Positions 1 to 7,550 of a stretch of DNA of 44,433 bases are shown piece after piece. The position numbers and the translations under genes were made by a program. Under the pieces are notes generated by a model, which saw only the letters and a list, made by a program, of their open reading frames with translations, had not been told where the DNA came from and did no database searches. The stretch is taken from assembly GCA_016935975.1 (NCBI GenBank), contig JAFGPX010000159.1, positions 1-44,433 of the forward strand, in the 5' to 3' direction. Source of the stretch: Deltaproteobacteria bacterium. Lineage in GTDB: Bacteria; Myxococcota_A; Polyangia; Fen-1088. The number at the start of each line of letters is the position of its first letter. Position 1 is the stretch's first letter.

Positions 1-1301
1 ATGTGCTTGGCCACGGTCCACTTCCAGGTCGTGTCGCTGCCGGAGGTTGTCTTCGTGGCTTTGGCGAAGGCCCGGCCGGCGCGCCAGTACGCCCCGACCG
101 CTTGCATGGTGTCGATCCAGAGGTCTTTCTTCTGCTTCTCCGTCTTGATGGCGTCGGTCAGCGACGAAAGCGGGAAGGGCTGGTAGGCGCTACTGTCGCC
201 GGTGAAGCCGTGGATACAGAACGTCTGCCATTCTCCCTTGTTGTACGCACTGTCGATCGGGGAGGTGAGCGAACTCGCGCTGGCGCCCGACGGCGGCAGG
301 CTGGTGGGAAGATTCTTGGCAACGCTGGTGTCGTCGGCAGTGAACGAGACGCTGCCGCCGTTCACGCCACGGTTGAGCAGCAGGTTCAAAGGATCCACCG
401 AGTTCCCACACGTCGTATCGCCGTTCGGCGCCGCCATGGTGTGGGCCGTCACGCCGAGCTTGCTCTGGATGTCGCTCTGCCCCTGGTTGGCCGTGCCGCA
501 CGAGTGATTCTGGGTGTGGTTGCCAATCTCGTGTCCGTCCTTGATGGCCTGCTTCCAGATCTGGTCGTTGAAGCTCGACCAGCCAGTCACCAGGTAGAAC
601 GTGAACTTCACCCCCGTCCCATTCAGGGTGGAGTAGTTGCTGATCTGCGAGGAGTTGCCGTCGTCCAAGGAGAACGACGTCGCGGCCTTGAAGCCGGCCC
701 ACGGCAGCACGTCGATCTTGGTTCCGGCCCCGGTGGGCTTCGCGACGCCCGAGCCGGGGCCCGGCGGGAGGCCGCACTGGGATACGATGGTCGTGCCGCC
801 GCCCGCGCCCGTGGTCCCGCCGGTGGCCGGGCCGCCCGTGCCGCCCGCGCCGGCATCCGGAACCCTGGTGCCGCCGGCTCCGCCGCGGCCCGAGGTTCCG
901 CCGCGAGCCGTGGCGCCGCCATCGCCGCTGGCGCCGCCGGTTCCAGTCCTGCCGCCGGCGACCGAGCTGCCGCCCGTGTCGCTGGTGCCGCCCGTGGCCG
1001 AGCTGCCACCCGTGCTGGTGGTGCCGCCCGTGGCCAAGCTGCCACCGGTATTCGAGCTGCCACCAGTATTCGAGCTGCCACCCGTGCTGGTGGTGCCGCC
1101 CGTGGCCGAGCTACCGCCGGTGCTCGTGGTGCCGCCACTGCCGGCGCTGCCGCCCGAGCCACCGCCGCTGCCGCCCTTTTCCGTCTGGCCGCCGCTACTC
1201 GTGGTGCCCCCGCTCTGCGGCGATTCCGTCGTGCCGCTTCCATTGCACGCCGCGAGCACAAGAAGAGCCCCAAGACCTGCCGAAAACGCCTTCGACTTCA
1301 T
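1..1301 (-). CDS. Polysaccharide deacetylase (CE4/NodB) lipoprotein, 3'-truncated by window edge
   Basis: The gene reads leftwards and runs off the window, so the C-terminus is missing. The start ATG (1299-1301) is preceded by a good Shine-Dalgarno (AGGAGAAGG). The N-terminus is a lipoprotein signal with lipobox LAAC (Cys19), followed by about 150 residues of GGTTSTGG/GGSSATGG-type linker that should hold the catalytic domain off the membrane. The catalytic part shows NodB motif 1 as SLDDG (Asp213, Asp214; usually TFDDG) and motif 2 as NHTQNH (His262, His266), the metal ligands of CE4 esterases, which remove acetyl groups from xylan, chitin or peptidoglycan. A substrate cannot be assigned. 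It is divergent from the AraC-type regulator at 1480, which is its likely regulator (inference). Antisense proline-rich reading frames here are shadows of the linker. Confidence 0.88.
   Translation of the reverse strand, partial: MKSKAFSAGLGALLVLAACNGSGTTESPQSGGTTSSGGQTEKGGSGGGSGGSAGSGGTTSTGGSSATGGTTSTGGSSNTGGSSNTGGSLATGGTTSTGGSSATGGTSDTGGSSVAGGRTGTGGASGDGGATARGGTSGRGGAGGTRVPDAGAGGTGGPATGGTTGAGGGTTIVSQCGLPPGPGSGVAKPTGAGTKIDVLPWAGFKAATSFSLDDGNSSQISNYSTLNGTGVKFTFYLVTGWSSFNDQIWKQAIKDGHEIGNHTQNHSCGTANQGQSDIQSKLGVTAHTMAAPNGDTTCGNSVDPLNLLLNRGVNGGSVSFTADDTSVAKNLPTSLPPSGASASSLTSPIDSAYNKGEWQTFCIHGFTGDSSAYQPFPLSSLTDAIKTEKQKKDLWIDTMQAVGAYWRAGRAFAKATKTTSGSDTTWKWTVAKH
960..1170 (-). repeat. Coding tandem repeat: GGT/GGS linker of the CE4 lipoprotein
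   Basis: Degenerate 9- to 24-bp units encode GGTTSTGGSSATGG-like repeats, including two adjacent GGSSNT units. Similar linkers occur in the lipoproteins at 7551, 16990, 28436 and 33669, so short-read assembly across these positions deserves caution. Confidence 0.7.
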
Positions 1302-1370
1302 TGCACCTTCTCCTGGGTTGCAGTCTCCCAGAGGGCCTATAGCGTGTCTTCGCATCAATGGCCATCATGT

Positions 1371-1416
1371 GGCAAAAAATGACCCCAGGGGGCCCAATAC
1401 GGCAAGGAATGACCCT
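1371..1416. promoter_or_regulatory. Two 16-bp direct repeats 30 bp apart in a divergent promoter region
   Basis: GGCAAAAAATGACCCC (1371-1386) and GGCAAGGAATGACCCT (1401-1416) match at 13 of 16 positions and their starts are exactly 30 bp apart, close to three helical turns. They lie between the CE4 deacetylase (start 1301) and the GAF-AraC regulator (start 1480). AraC-family proteins usually bind direct-repeat half-sites on one face of the helix, so this is a candidate operator for the adjacent regulator. Binding is inferred, not shown. Confidence 0.5.
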
Positions 1417-1479
1417 GCATCGCCCGGCGCGCATCGCCTTGTTGGGCACCAGGCTTGCGGCTAAGCTCGGCGCATCACG

Positions 1480-2403
1480 ATGCCGAAGCGGAGACGCATC
1501 GACTGGTCCGTCATCCTGCCCAAGCAGCCGCCATCGCCGACCTGGGGTGCGGCGCCTGCGCCGTCCGACTCCGTGGACTTGTTGCTCGCGCTCAGCTCGC
1601 TGTTCACCATCAACGACATGGACGCGCTCCTCAAGCGCGCCGTCGAGTTGGCGCTGCACCCGGTCGGCCTGGTGCGGGCCGGGCTCTACCTCTACGACAG
1701 CCAGCTCGGTCTCATGCTCGGCACATGGGGCACGGACCTGCAGCGCAAGGTCATCGACGAGCGCCATTCCATGTTCCAGCTCGACCAGGCGGGCTTGCGC
1801 ATCTTCCAGCGCGCGCTGTCGGGCGAGGCGCACTGGACCGTCGCGGAGAACTGCCCGATCATCGTGAACAACCTGGACGAGACCCGGGTCGTCGGCCAGG
1901 GGTGGGTGGCTTGTACTCCGATTCGCGGCACGCAGGGGCCGATCGGCATGCTGTACAACGACGCCGGGCTGACCGACGCCCAGGTCGACGGACGGAAGCA
2001 AGCCGACGCGGCCATGCTGTGCACGGTCCTGGGTCTGCGGCTCGAGGCGCTGCGTGGGGCGGGCCGCGTGGCCTACGGTCCGTCGGCGCGCCACCCGGCC
2101 GTGACCGCCGCCGTGCGCATGCTCACCGAGGATCCGTCGTTGCGCGGCGGCGACATCGCCAAGAAGATCGGCGTCAGCCTGTCGCGCTTCGCCCGCGTGT
2201 TCAAGGCCGACATGGGACTGTCGCTCGTCGACTTTCGCAACCAACTGCGCCTCGATCGGTTCCTGTCGTTGGTCGATACCGGCGGCGGCAACCTGCTCGA
2301 GGCCGCGTACGCCGCGGGCTTCGGCAGCTATTCGCAGTTCCACCGCGTGTTCCGCGCCCTGCGCGGCACCAGCCCGCGCGACTACTTCTCGGGCGGCGGC
2401 TAG
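1480..2403 (+). CDS. GAF-domain AraC-family transcriptional regulator
   Basis: 307 residues. Residues about 28-180 resemble a GAF sensor domain (mixed alpha/beta, containing the stretch GWVACTPIRGTQGPIGMLY). The C-terminal 100 residues form an AraC-type double helix-turn-helix: the first helix pair lies around GGDIAKKIGVSLSRFARVFK, the second around AAYAAGFGSYSQFHRVFR, ending in the family-typical GTSPRDYF. It probably senses a small molecule or redox cue through the GAF domain and controls the divergent CE4 gene and/or itself. The ligand is unknown. No strong ribosome-binding site is visible before this ATG. Confidence 0.88.
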   Translation: MPKRRRIDWSVILPKQPPSPTWGAAPAPSDSVDLLLALSSLFTINDMDALLKRAVELALHPVGLVRAGLYLYDSQLGLMLGTWGTDLQRKVIDERHSMFQLDQAGLRIFQRALSGEAHWTVAENCPIIVNNLDETRVVGQGWVACTPIRGTQGPIGMLYNDAGLTDAQVDGRKQADAAMLCTVLGLRLEALRGAGRVAYGPSARHPAVTAAVRMLTEDPSLRGGDIAKKIGVSLSRFARVFKADMGLSLVDFRNQLRLDRFLSLVDTGGGNLLEAAYAAGFGSYSQFHRVFRALRGTSPRDYFSGGG

Positions 2404-2678
2404 CCCGCACGCCGACCAACCGATCTCATTGCGGTCAGATCTACCAGGTCCACGGGGACAAGCCGGCCCGCGATACGCCCGTCGCGGCCACATAGGAACA
2501 CGGCTTGCGGCGACTCCGGCAACACGCAGGACAGGACGGGGGCGGTTGCCCTTTCGTGGACCGGACAGCGCTGGCCGAGCATCCTGAGAGTAGACGCAGC
2601 GGGCTCGGCTTGCGCAGCCGGCACAAGCACGAGGAAGGTGAAGCCCCATTGGAGGACAGAAGCTCCGCTCCTGAGCAT
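2400..2678 (-). CDS. Possible small secreted protein (92 aa)
   Basis: A leftward frame starting at 2678 encodes a plausible signal peptide: short charged start, hydrophobic WGFTFLVLVPAAQA, and a likely cleavage site before EPAAS. The mature part is about 65 residues with three Cys (CPVHE, LSC, FLCG). Codons are moderately GC3-rich. The stop overlaps the last bases of the regulator on the other strand. There is no convincing Shine-Dalgarno and I recognise no family, so it may be spurious. It is the only gene-like content in the 448-bp gap between 2403 and 2852; I see nothing identifiable in 2679-2851. Confidence 0.35.
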   Translation of the reverse strand: MLRSGASVLQWGFTFLVLVPAAQAEPAASTLRMLGQRCPVHERATAPVLSCVLPESPQAVFLCGRDGRIAGRLVPVDLVDLTAMRSVGRRAG

Positions 2679-2851
2679 GGCTCGATCGTCGGGACCTGAC
2701 AGCATCTGCCGTGATACGCCCCTTCGTCGAACCCGGGGTCGAGATACGTCGGCCCGATGCTGCCAAGCCGCTGCCGGTGGTCTCATAAACCCGGAGCTGG
2801 CGGTTCCGTATTGGCAGGGCGGGCGGGGGTGCGGGAACCGCTGGCCTGGGC

Positions 2852-4321
2852 ATGGTATGGTGCGTGCGTTTTCTGCTCATGCGGCCAGGATCCAGGAAGT
2901 TCCGTCCCACTTCGCCAAGGCCGACGGCCCTGTTCGGCCTCGCGCTCGTCTTCGTGCCCATCGCCGCCCTGGCCGAGGCCATGCCGCCGGACCACGGCAC
3001 GGCCACCGGTGCGCCGCTCTTCGTCCCGGATCTACCCGTCGGGACCATCTCGGTCCGTATCGCGCGGCCTTCGCTGACCGAGCCCATCGTCGGCACCGCC
3101 GTCATCGGCGCCTGGACCGCGCCAGGCGGCCGCCAGGCGTCCGCCACGGCCAAGACCGGCTCCGACGGCCGGGCCATCTTCTCGGACGTTCCCGCCGGCG
3201 CGGTTTTCGGCGCCAAGGCCGAGGTCGAAGGCGAAACCCTGACCACTGCCGCGTTCACGGTGCCGGCCGAAGGTGGCACACGCCTGCTCATGATCGTGGG
3301 CAGGCGCGCCGCCCAGGCCATGGCCGCGATGACCGGACACCCGGGACACGGCATGCGAGGCGGGCCTCGCCCGCCAGCGTTGCGCGGGGGCAAGGTCGAG
3401 CCGCGCGATGGCCTGCCGGCCGGCGTGGTCGAGATCGAGGTTCTCGGCCCAGATGGCCAGGCGCTGCCCGGCGTGCACGTGGATCTGGTCCGCGCTCAGC
3501 CACCGGTTGGCGGCTTGAACGCCAAGCACGCGGACACGGACGCCGCCGGCCTGGCCCGCTTCGCCGAGCTGGAACGGGGTGGTCGCTGGCTCGCCTTGGT
3601 CGAGCGCGACGGGCTGCGCGTCGGCTCGTCGCCTTTCGTGCTCGACGAGCGGCGCGGCTCGGCGGGTGAGCTGCGCATGCCAGGCAGAACCAGCGACCTC
3701 GCCGTGCTGCGCGTGTCGGCCAACTCGCGCATGATGGTCGAGCCGCGCGAGGATTCCCTCGCCTTCTTGCAGAACCTCGTCGTCGAAAACACCTCGGACA
3801 AGGTCTTCGATCCTGGCCCGCGTGGTTTGCTCGTGCCCTTGCCCGACGGCTGCGGCGGGGCCGAAAGGCTCCCGGGCGGGACCGAGGTGGAGATGAAAGA
3901 GGGGGCAGGGGCCATCCTGCGGGGCCTGCTGCCCCCGACCGACGACCCCATGGCGGCCACCCAGGTGCGCTTGGGCTGCGTGATCGGCACCCACGAAACC
4001 GCCGAGGTGGAGATCGTGCAGCCCATGCCGCTCGGCTTGCAGGGTGGCCTGGCCATGATTCCGGCAATCCACGGCGTGGGCCTGTCCGCACCCGGCCTGC
4101 GGGCTCGGCCGGCAGAGCGCGACGACAACGGCAACGAGCTGCGCGCCTACGAGCTCGACAGCGTGCCGCCGGGCCAAGCCTTGCGTCTATGCGTAGTCGG
4201 TCTGCCCACGCGCGGGCAGACCGGCAAACGGATCGCCGGCTTGCTGGCCGGCCTGCTGCTCGTGGCCGGAGTCGTGGCGGCGCGCAAGCCGAAAGCCACG
4301 ACCACGAGCGGAAACGGGTGA
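2852..4321 (+). CDS. Exported Ig-like/carboxypeptidase-regulatory-type protein with C-terminal TM, upstream of ccm genes
   Basis: 489 residues from the ATG at 2852; an ATG at 2879 (MRPGSRKF) is an equally possible start. A signal peptide (LFGLALVFVPIAALAEA) is followed by two beta-rich stretches that look like carboxypeptidase-regulatory or transthyretin-like domains (TKTGSDGRAIFSDVPAG around residues 100-117; LPGVHVDLVRA with DAAGLARFAEL around 210-240). A further beta region follows, and the protein ends in a single TM helix (IAGLLAGLLLVAGVVAA) with a basic tail. The topology would be periplasmic with a C-terminal anchor. It ends 4 bp before ccmA and is probably co-transcribed, suggesting a periplasmic role alongside cytochrome c maturation (inference). 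I do not recognise it as any Ccm subunit. Confidence 0.8.
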   Translation: MVWCVRFLLMRPGSRKFRPTSPRPTALFGLALVFVPIAALAEAMPPDHGTATGAPLFVPDLPVGTISVRIARPSLTEPIVGTAVIGAWTAPGGRQASATAKTGSDGRAIFSDVPAGAVFGAKAEVEGETLTTAAFTVPAEGGTRLLMIVGRRAAQAMAAMTGHPGHGMRGGPRPPALRGGKVEPRDGLPAGVVEIEVLGPDGQALPGVHVDLVRAQPPVGGLNAKHADTDAAGLARFAELERGGRWLALVERDGLRVGSSPFVLDERRGSAGELRMPGRTSDLAVLRVSANSRMMVEPREDSLAFLQNLVVENTSDKVFDPGPRGLLVPLPDGCGGAERLPGGTEVEMKEGAGAILRGLLPPTDDPMAATQVRLGCVIGTHETAEVEIVQPMPLGLQGGLAMIPAIHGVGLSAPGLRARPAERDDNGNELRAYELDSVPPGQALRLCVVGLPTRGQTGKRIAGLLAGLLLVAGVVAARKPKATTTSGNG

Positions 4322-4325
4322 CGGC

Positions 4326-5036
4326 ATGAGCGCTCGCCGCCTGCGCGTGGCCAGGATCTGCAAGGACTACGGCCGCCAGCGCGCCCTCGTCGACGTGTCG
4401 CTGGAATTCGCGCCCGGCCGCGTCTCCGCCGTCGTCGGGCCCAACGGCGCGGGCAAGACCACTCTGCTCGGGATTCTGTCCACGCTGGTCAGGCCGACGA
4501 GCGGCGAGGTGCTGCTCGGCGACGAGCCGCTGGGCCGCGCCGCCCGCCACACCATCGGCTACGTCGGCCACGAGCCGGGCGTCTACCCCGATCTCTCGGC
4601 CCGGCACAATCTGCTGCTCTTCGCCTCCCTCTACGGTCTGGCCGCGGCCGAAGAGCGCGTCTCGACCATGCTCGACCGCGTGAGTCTCGGCGACGTGCGC
4701 GAGACCCTGCCGGCACGGTCCTACTCGCGCGGCATGCTGCAGCGCCTGGCCCTGGCGCGCGCCTTGCTGCACGAGCCCGACATCGTGCTCTTCGACGAGC
4801 CCGCCTCGGCCCTCGATCCCGCGGGCGTGCGCTGGCTGGTCGGCGAGATCGAGCGCGAGCGTGCCGCCGGGCGGCTGGTGATCCTCGTGACCCACGACCT
4901 CGAGGCCGCGGCGAGTGTGGCCAGCCACCTCGTGGTGCTTCGGCGCGGCCGCGTGGCGCTCGACCGCACCGAGCCGGCGGGTTTTGCCGCCGCCGACGTG
5001 CGCGCACTCTACGAGGAGGCCGTGCGTGACCGGTAA
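4326..5036 (+). CDS. ccmA: Haem exporter ATP-binding subunit CcmA
   Basis: 236-residue ABC ATPase. Walker A is GPNGAGKTT (residues 38-46), the signature is YSRGMLQR (133-140) rather than canonical LSGGQ, Walker B is IVLFDEP (153-159), and the H-loop His is at 190 (VTHD). The identity rests mainly on context: the next genes encode CcmB-, CcmC- and CcmD-like membrane proteins. CcmA energises the CcmABCD complex that releases haem-loaded CcmE in cytochrome c maturation system I; no ccmE is present in this window. Its final codons overlap the GTG start of ccmB. Confidence 0.9.
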   Translation: MSARRLRVARICKDYGRQRALVDVSLEFAPGRVSAVVGPNGAGKTTLLGILSTLVRPTSGEVLLGDEPLGRAARHTIGYVGHEPGVYPDLSARHNLLLFASLYGLAAAEERVSTMLDRVSLGDVRETLPARSYSRGMLQRLALARALLHEPDIVLFDEPASALDPAGVRWLVGEIERERAAGRLVILVTHDLEAAASVASHLVVLRRGRVALDRTEPAGFAAADVRALYEEAVRDR

Positions 5037-5724
5037 CTTCCTGCGCCACACCCTGCTGGTTGCCGGCAAGGATCTGCGCATCGAGGGCCGCAGCCGCGAG
5101 GTGCTCTACACCATGGCTTTCTCCGCGGCGCTGGTCGTGTTGGTGTTCTCCTTCGCATTGTCGAACGCCGCCGATCCCGCGCAAGGCCCGATCGTGGCCG
5201 CGGGCGTGCTGTGGGCGGCGACGCTTCTCACGGGCACGGTGGCGCTGGGGCGCGTGCTCGACCGCGAGCGCGAGAACGAAGCCATCCGCGCCCTGCTGCT
5301 CTCGCCGGTCCCGCGCAGCGCCATCTACGCCGGCAAGCTCATCGCGGTCTTCCTGCTCATGCTGGCGGTCGAGGTAGCGGTCGTCGTGCTGGTCTCCGTG
5401 CTCTTCTCGACCGAGGTCTTCGCCCACCCCGGCTACCTGGCCCTGGTCCTCATGCTCGGGACGCTCGGCTTCGCCGCCACCGGCGTGGTGTTCTCCGCCG
5501 CGCTCCTTCGCTCGCGCAGCCGCGACGCCTTGCTCGGCGCCCTGCTCTTTCCCATCGTCATCCCCGCGCTGTTGGCGGCCAGCCGCGCCACGGCCTGCAT
5601 GTTCGACCCCCTGGCGCCCGATCTGCAGCCCGTGCTCTTCTGGCTGCGTTTCCTTTTCGCCACGGACGTCGTCTATATTGCGCTTGGCCTGTGGCTCTTC
5701 GAGCCCGTGGTCTGCGGCGACTAG
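5026..5724 (+). CDS. ccmB: Haem exporter membrane subunit CcmB
   Basis: 232 residues starting at GTG 5026, which lies inside the end of ccmA and is preceded by GAGGAGG at good spacing; upstream ATGs belong to the ccmA-overlapping region and are unlikely. The protein has about six hydrophobic helices and the CcmB-like segment GRVLDRERENEAIRALLLSP after the second one, followed by AIYAGKLI. It is the permease partner of CcmA. Overlap of the two reading frames indicates translational coupling. Confidence 0.9.
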   Translation: MTGNFLRHTLLVAGKDLRIEGRSREVLYTMAFSAALVVLVFSFALSNAADPAQGPIVAAGVLWAATLLTGTVALGRVLDRERENEAIRALLLSPVPRSAIYAGKLIAVFLLMLAVEVAVVVLVSVLFSTEVFAHPGYLALVLMLGTLGFAATGVVFSAALLRSRSRDALLGALLFPIVIPALLAASRATACMFDPLAPDLQPVLFWLRFLFATDVVYIALGLWLFEPVVCGD

Positions 5725-5752
5725 ACCCGTGCCCACGTCGTCATCGCTAGAC

Positions 5753-6439
5753 ATGCCAGCCCCCAAATCGACCCGCTTTCTCGCTGCCTGCGCGGCGGCC
5801 TTCGCGCTGCTCTTGCTCGCTTGCCTGGCCATCGGCGCGGCGCCGCCCGAGGCGACCATGGGGGTGGTGCAGAAGATCTTCTACTTCCACGTGCCGTCCG
5901 CCTGGCTGCTCATGCTCTCGGCCCTGGTCTCGGCGGGCGGCAGCCTCGCCTATCTCTTCCGCGGCTCGGAGCGCGGCGACCGCGTCGCCCTGGCGGCCGC
6001 CGAGCTGGGCGTGCTCTTCGGCTTGTGCGTCCTCGTGTCCGGCCCTCTTTGGGCCAAGGCGGCCTGGGGCGCGTACTGGCAGTGGGAGGCGCGGCTGACG
6101 TCGTCGCTTCTGCTCTGGCTGATGATGGTGGCCTACCTCCTGGCGCGGCGCTATGGCGGGCCGGCGGCTCGGCGGCTGGCCGCGGCCCTGGCGCTGTTCG
6201 CGGCGGTCGACATTCCCCTCGTCTATTTCAGCGTGCGTTTCTTCCGCAGCATTCATCCGCAGACCACCGTGGTGTCCACCTTGGGGCCGGGCATGCGTGG
6301 CGCCTTCTGGCTCTCGCTCGCCGCTTTCACGGGTCTGTGGTTCGTTCTGCTGTCCGTGCGCCTGGCCGCCGAGAAGGCCCAGGCCGAGATCGTCGAGCTG
6401 GAGATTCTGCTCGAGCAAGCCGAGGAGGAGAAGTCATGA
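5753..6439 (+). CDS. ccmC: Haem handling protein CcmC (cytochrome c maturation)
   Basis: 228 residues with six predicted TM helices. The tryptophan-rich haem-binding loop reads WGAYWQWEARLTS (residues 105-117); the textbook WWD motif ends in Asp where this has Glu. The two periplasmic histidines expected to ligate haem are visible: FHVPSAW (His46) and RSIHPQ (His168). An acidic amphipathic tail (VELEILLEQAEEEKS) follows the last helix. The start is uncertain: ATG 5753 is chosen, but in-frame GTG 5729 is possible and neither has a strong ribosome-binding site. The stop overlaps the ccmD start as ATGA. Confidence 0.9.
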   Translation: MPAPKSTRFLAACAAAFALLLLACLAIGAAPPEATMGVVQKIFYFHVPSAWLLMLSALVSAGGSLAYLFRGSERGDRVALAAAELGVLFGLCVLVSGPLWAKAAWGAYWQWEARLTSSLLLWLMMVAYLLARRYGGPAARRLAAALALFAAVDIPLVYFSVRFFRSIHPQTTVVSTLGPGMRGAFWLSLAAFTGLWFVLLSVRLAAEKAQAEIVELEILLEQAEEEKS

Positions 6440-6573
6440 CCCAGGTGGCGCTCGCCTATGGTTTCATCTGGCTGGCCGTGTTCGGCTACGTCTTCCTGGT
6501 CGGCCGCCGCCTCGCCCGCCTGCAGGCCGAGCTGGACGATCTGCGCCGGCGGATCGAGCGGCAGAAGCCGTAG
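6436..6573 (+). CDS. ccmD: CcmD-family small membrane protein
   Basis: 45 residues: one TM helix (ALAYGFIWLAVFGYVFLVG) followed by a basic coiled-coil-like cytoplasmic tail (RRLARLQAELDDLRRRIERQ). Size, topology, the ATGA overlap with ccmC and the operon position are those of CcmD, which stabilises the CcmABC complex during release of holo-CcmE. It is the last gene of the visible ccm operon. Confidence 0.85.
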   Translation: MTQVALAYGFIWLAVFGYVFLVGRRLARLQAELDDLRRRIERQKP

Positions 6574-6574
6574 T

Positions 6575-6694
6575 CTACCGGGGGTCGGACGACCGTCCCA
6601 CTCGGGCGATCACCCACTGCAGGTTCTGGGCGTCTGCATAGAGGATCTCGTACTGGCCCTCGGCTATCACTTCCTGCACGGCGTGGAGGGGCAT
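6575..6694 (-). CDS. Possible 39-aa ORF converging on ccmD (weak)
   Basis: A leftward 39-codon frame (MPLHAVQEVIAEGQYEILYA...) ends 2 bp from the ccmD stop. Its amino-acid pattern is protein-like, but there is a stop directly before the ATG, no clear ribosome-binding site and no recognised family. It may be the tail of a decayed gene. I see nothing else in 6574-6809. Confidence 0.2.
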   Translation of the reverse strand: MPLHAVQEVIAEGQYEILYADAQNLQWVIARVGRSSDPR

Positions 6695-6809
6695 TCACGC
6701 TGGTGAGGCAGTGTAGCAAAGGCAACTTGCGCAACACAATCGCGGTTCGCCGCGACCGCGCCAGGCAGGCGCCCCGGAACGCCCGTCGCAAGCCTCGCAG
6801 GCGGCAACC

Positions 6810-7439
6810 CTATGACCGGTGCGCCTCGATCCGCACCGCGGACTCGTCGCTCGACGTATCCCGAACGGTGAGAGTGTCGCCGGAAACGCAATACTGCACG
6901 TTCTCGCCGCTCGAGTAGATGAGCGTACCGCCGCTGACGGTGTAGGTGTCTGTCTCTTGAGCGTGCTCACTCATGCTCATGGTGCAGGCGCAGCCACCGC
7001 CCGAAAGCGAGCAGGACATGCTCATTCCCTCCGTCGGGTCGAAACCCGCCGCGATCATCTCGCACATCTCCTGCGTCGCCGTAATCGGCGTTTCCGCAAT
7101 GGCGGTCATGCAGGCCGCAGTGTAGATGCCCTTAACGGTGACAGACATCGTCACATCGGAGGTTTCGGTGCCGTTCGCGTATTCGACGGTCCCGCTGACC
7201 TTCATGGAGATGCTCTGCACCATGTTGCTGCACTCCGGAGGGAACTCGCTCAGGTCGAACATCTCCTCGCTGATATCGGTCTCGGAGCAAACGCCGTCGA
7301 GGGTCCACTTGCCCGTCAGATCGCCGCCGCAAGCGTCGAAGTCGCCGACGCAGGTCGGAATGCCCCCGCTTCCTCCCCCGCAACCGAATTGAAGGATTGT
7401 GGTCGTAGCCAGCGTCACCAAGAGAGTCTTGAGCTTCAT
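6810..7439 (-). CDS. Hypothetical lipoprotein
   Basis: 209 residues from ATG 7437-7439, chosen because it has a Shine-Dalgarno (AAAGGAGA) and begins directly with the signal sequence MKLKTLLVTLATTTILQFGC; an upstream in-frame ATG at 7496 lacks these. The Cys of the lipobox starts a short Gly-rich linker. The mature protein is acidic, with paired Cys (CVGDFDACGG, CSETD, CSNM, CACTMS) and a beta-rich layout (LTGKWTLDGVC near the start, GTVEYANGTETSDVTMSVTV in the middle) that suggests a small lipocalin-like or beta-sandwich fold. No function is assigned. Confidence 0.8.
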   Translation of the reverse strand: MKLKTLLVTLATTTILQFGCGGGSGGIPTCVGDFDACGGDLTGKWTLDGVCSETDISEEMFDLSEFPPECSNMVQSISMKVSGTVEYANGTETSDVTMSVTVKGIYTAACMTAIAETPITATQEMCEMIAAGFDPTEGMSMSCSLSGGGCACTMSMSEHAQETDTYTVSGGTLIYSSGENVQYCVSGDTLTVRDTSSDESAVRIEAHRS

Positions 7440-7550
7440 GTCGGTAGTCTCCTTTTCCCGTCGGCCGTCGGCTGAACACAAAGATTGTATGCCCATTCGG
7501 CCGGCGCCGCATGCGGGAACCCCATGAAAATGGCCTACACGGCACTACAC

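Noticed and set aside
637-1464. Long proline/valine-rich plus-strand frame
   Set aside because: It is the antisense of the GGT/GGS linker of the CE4 lipoprotein; no start signal and no sensible protein.
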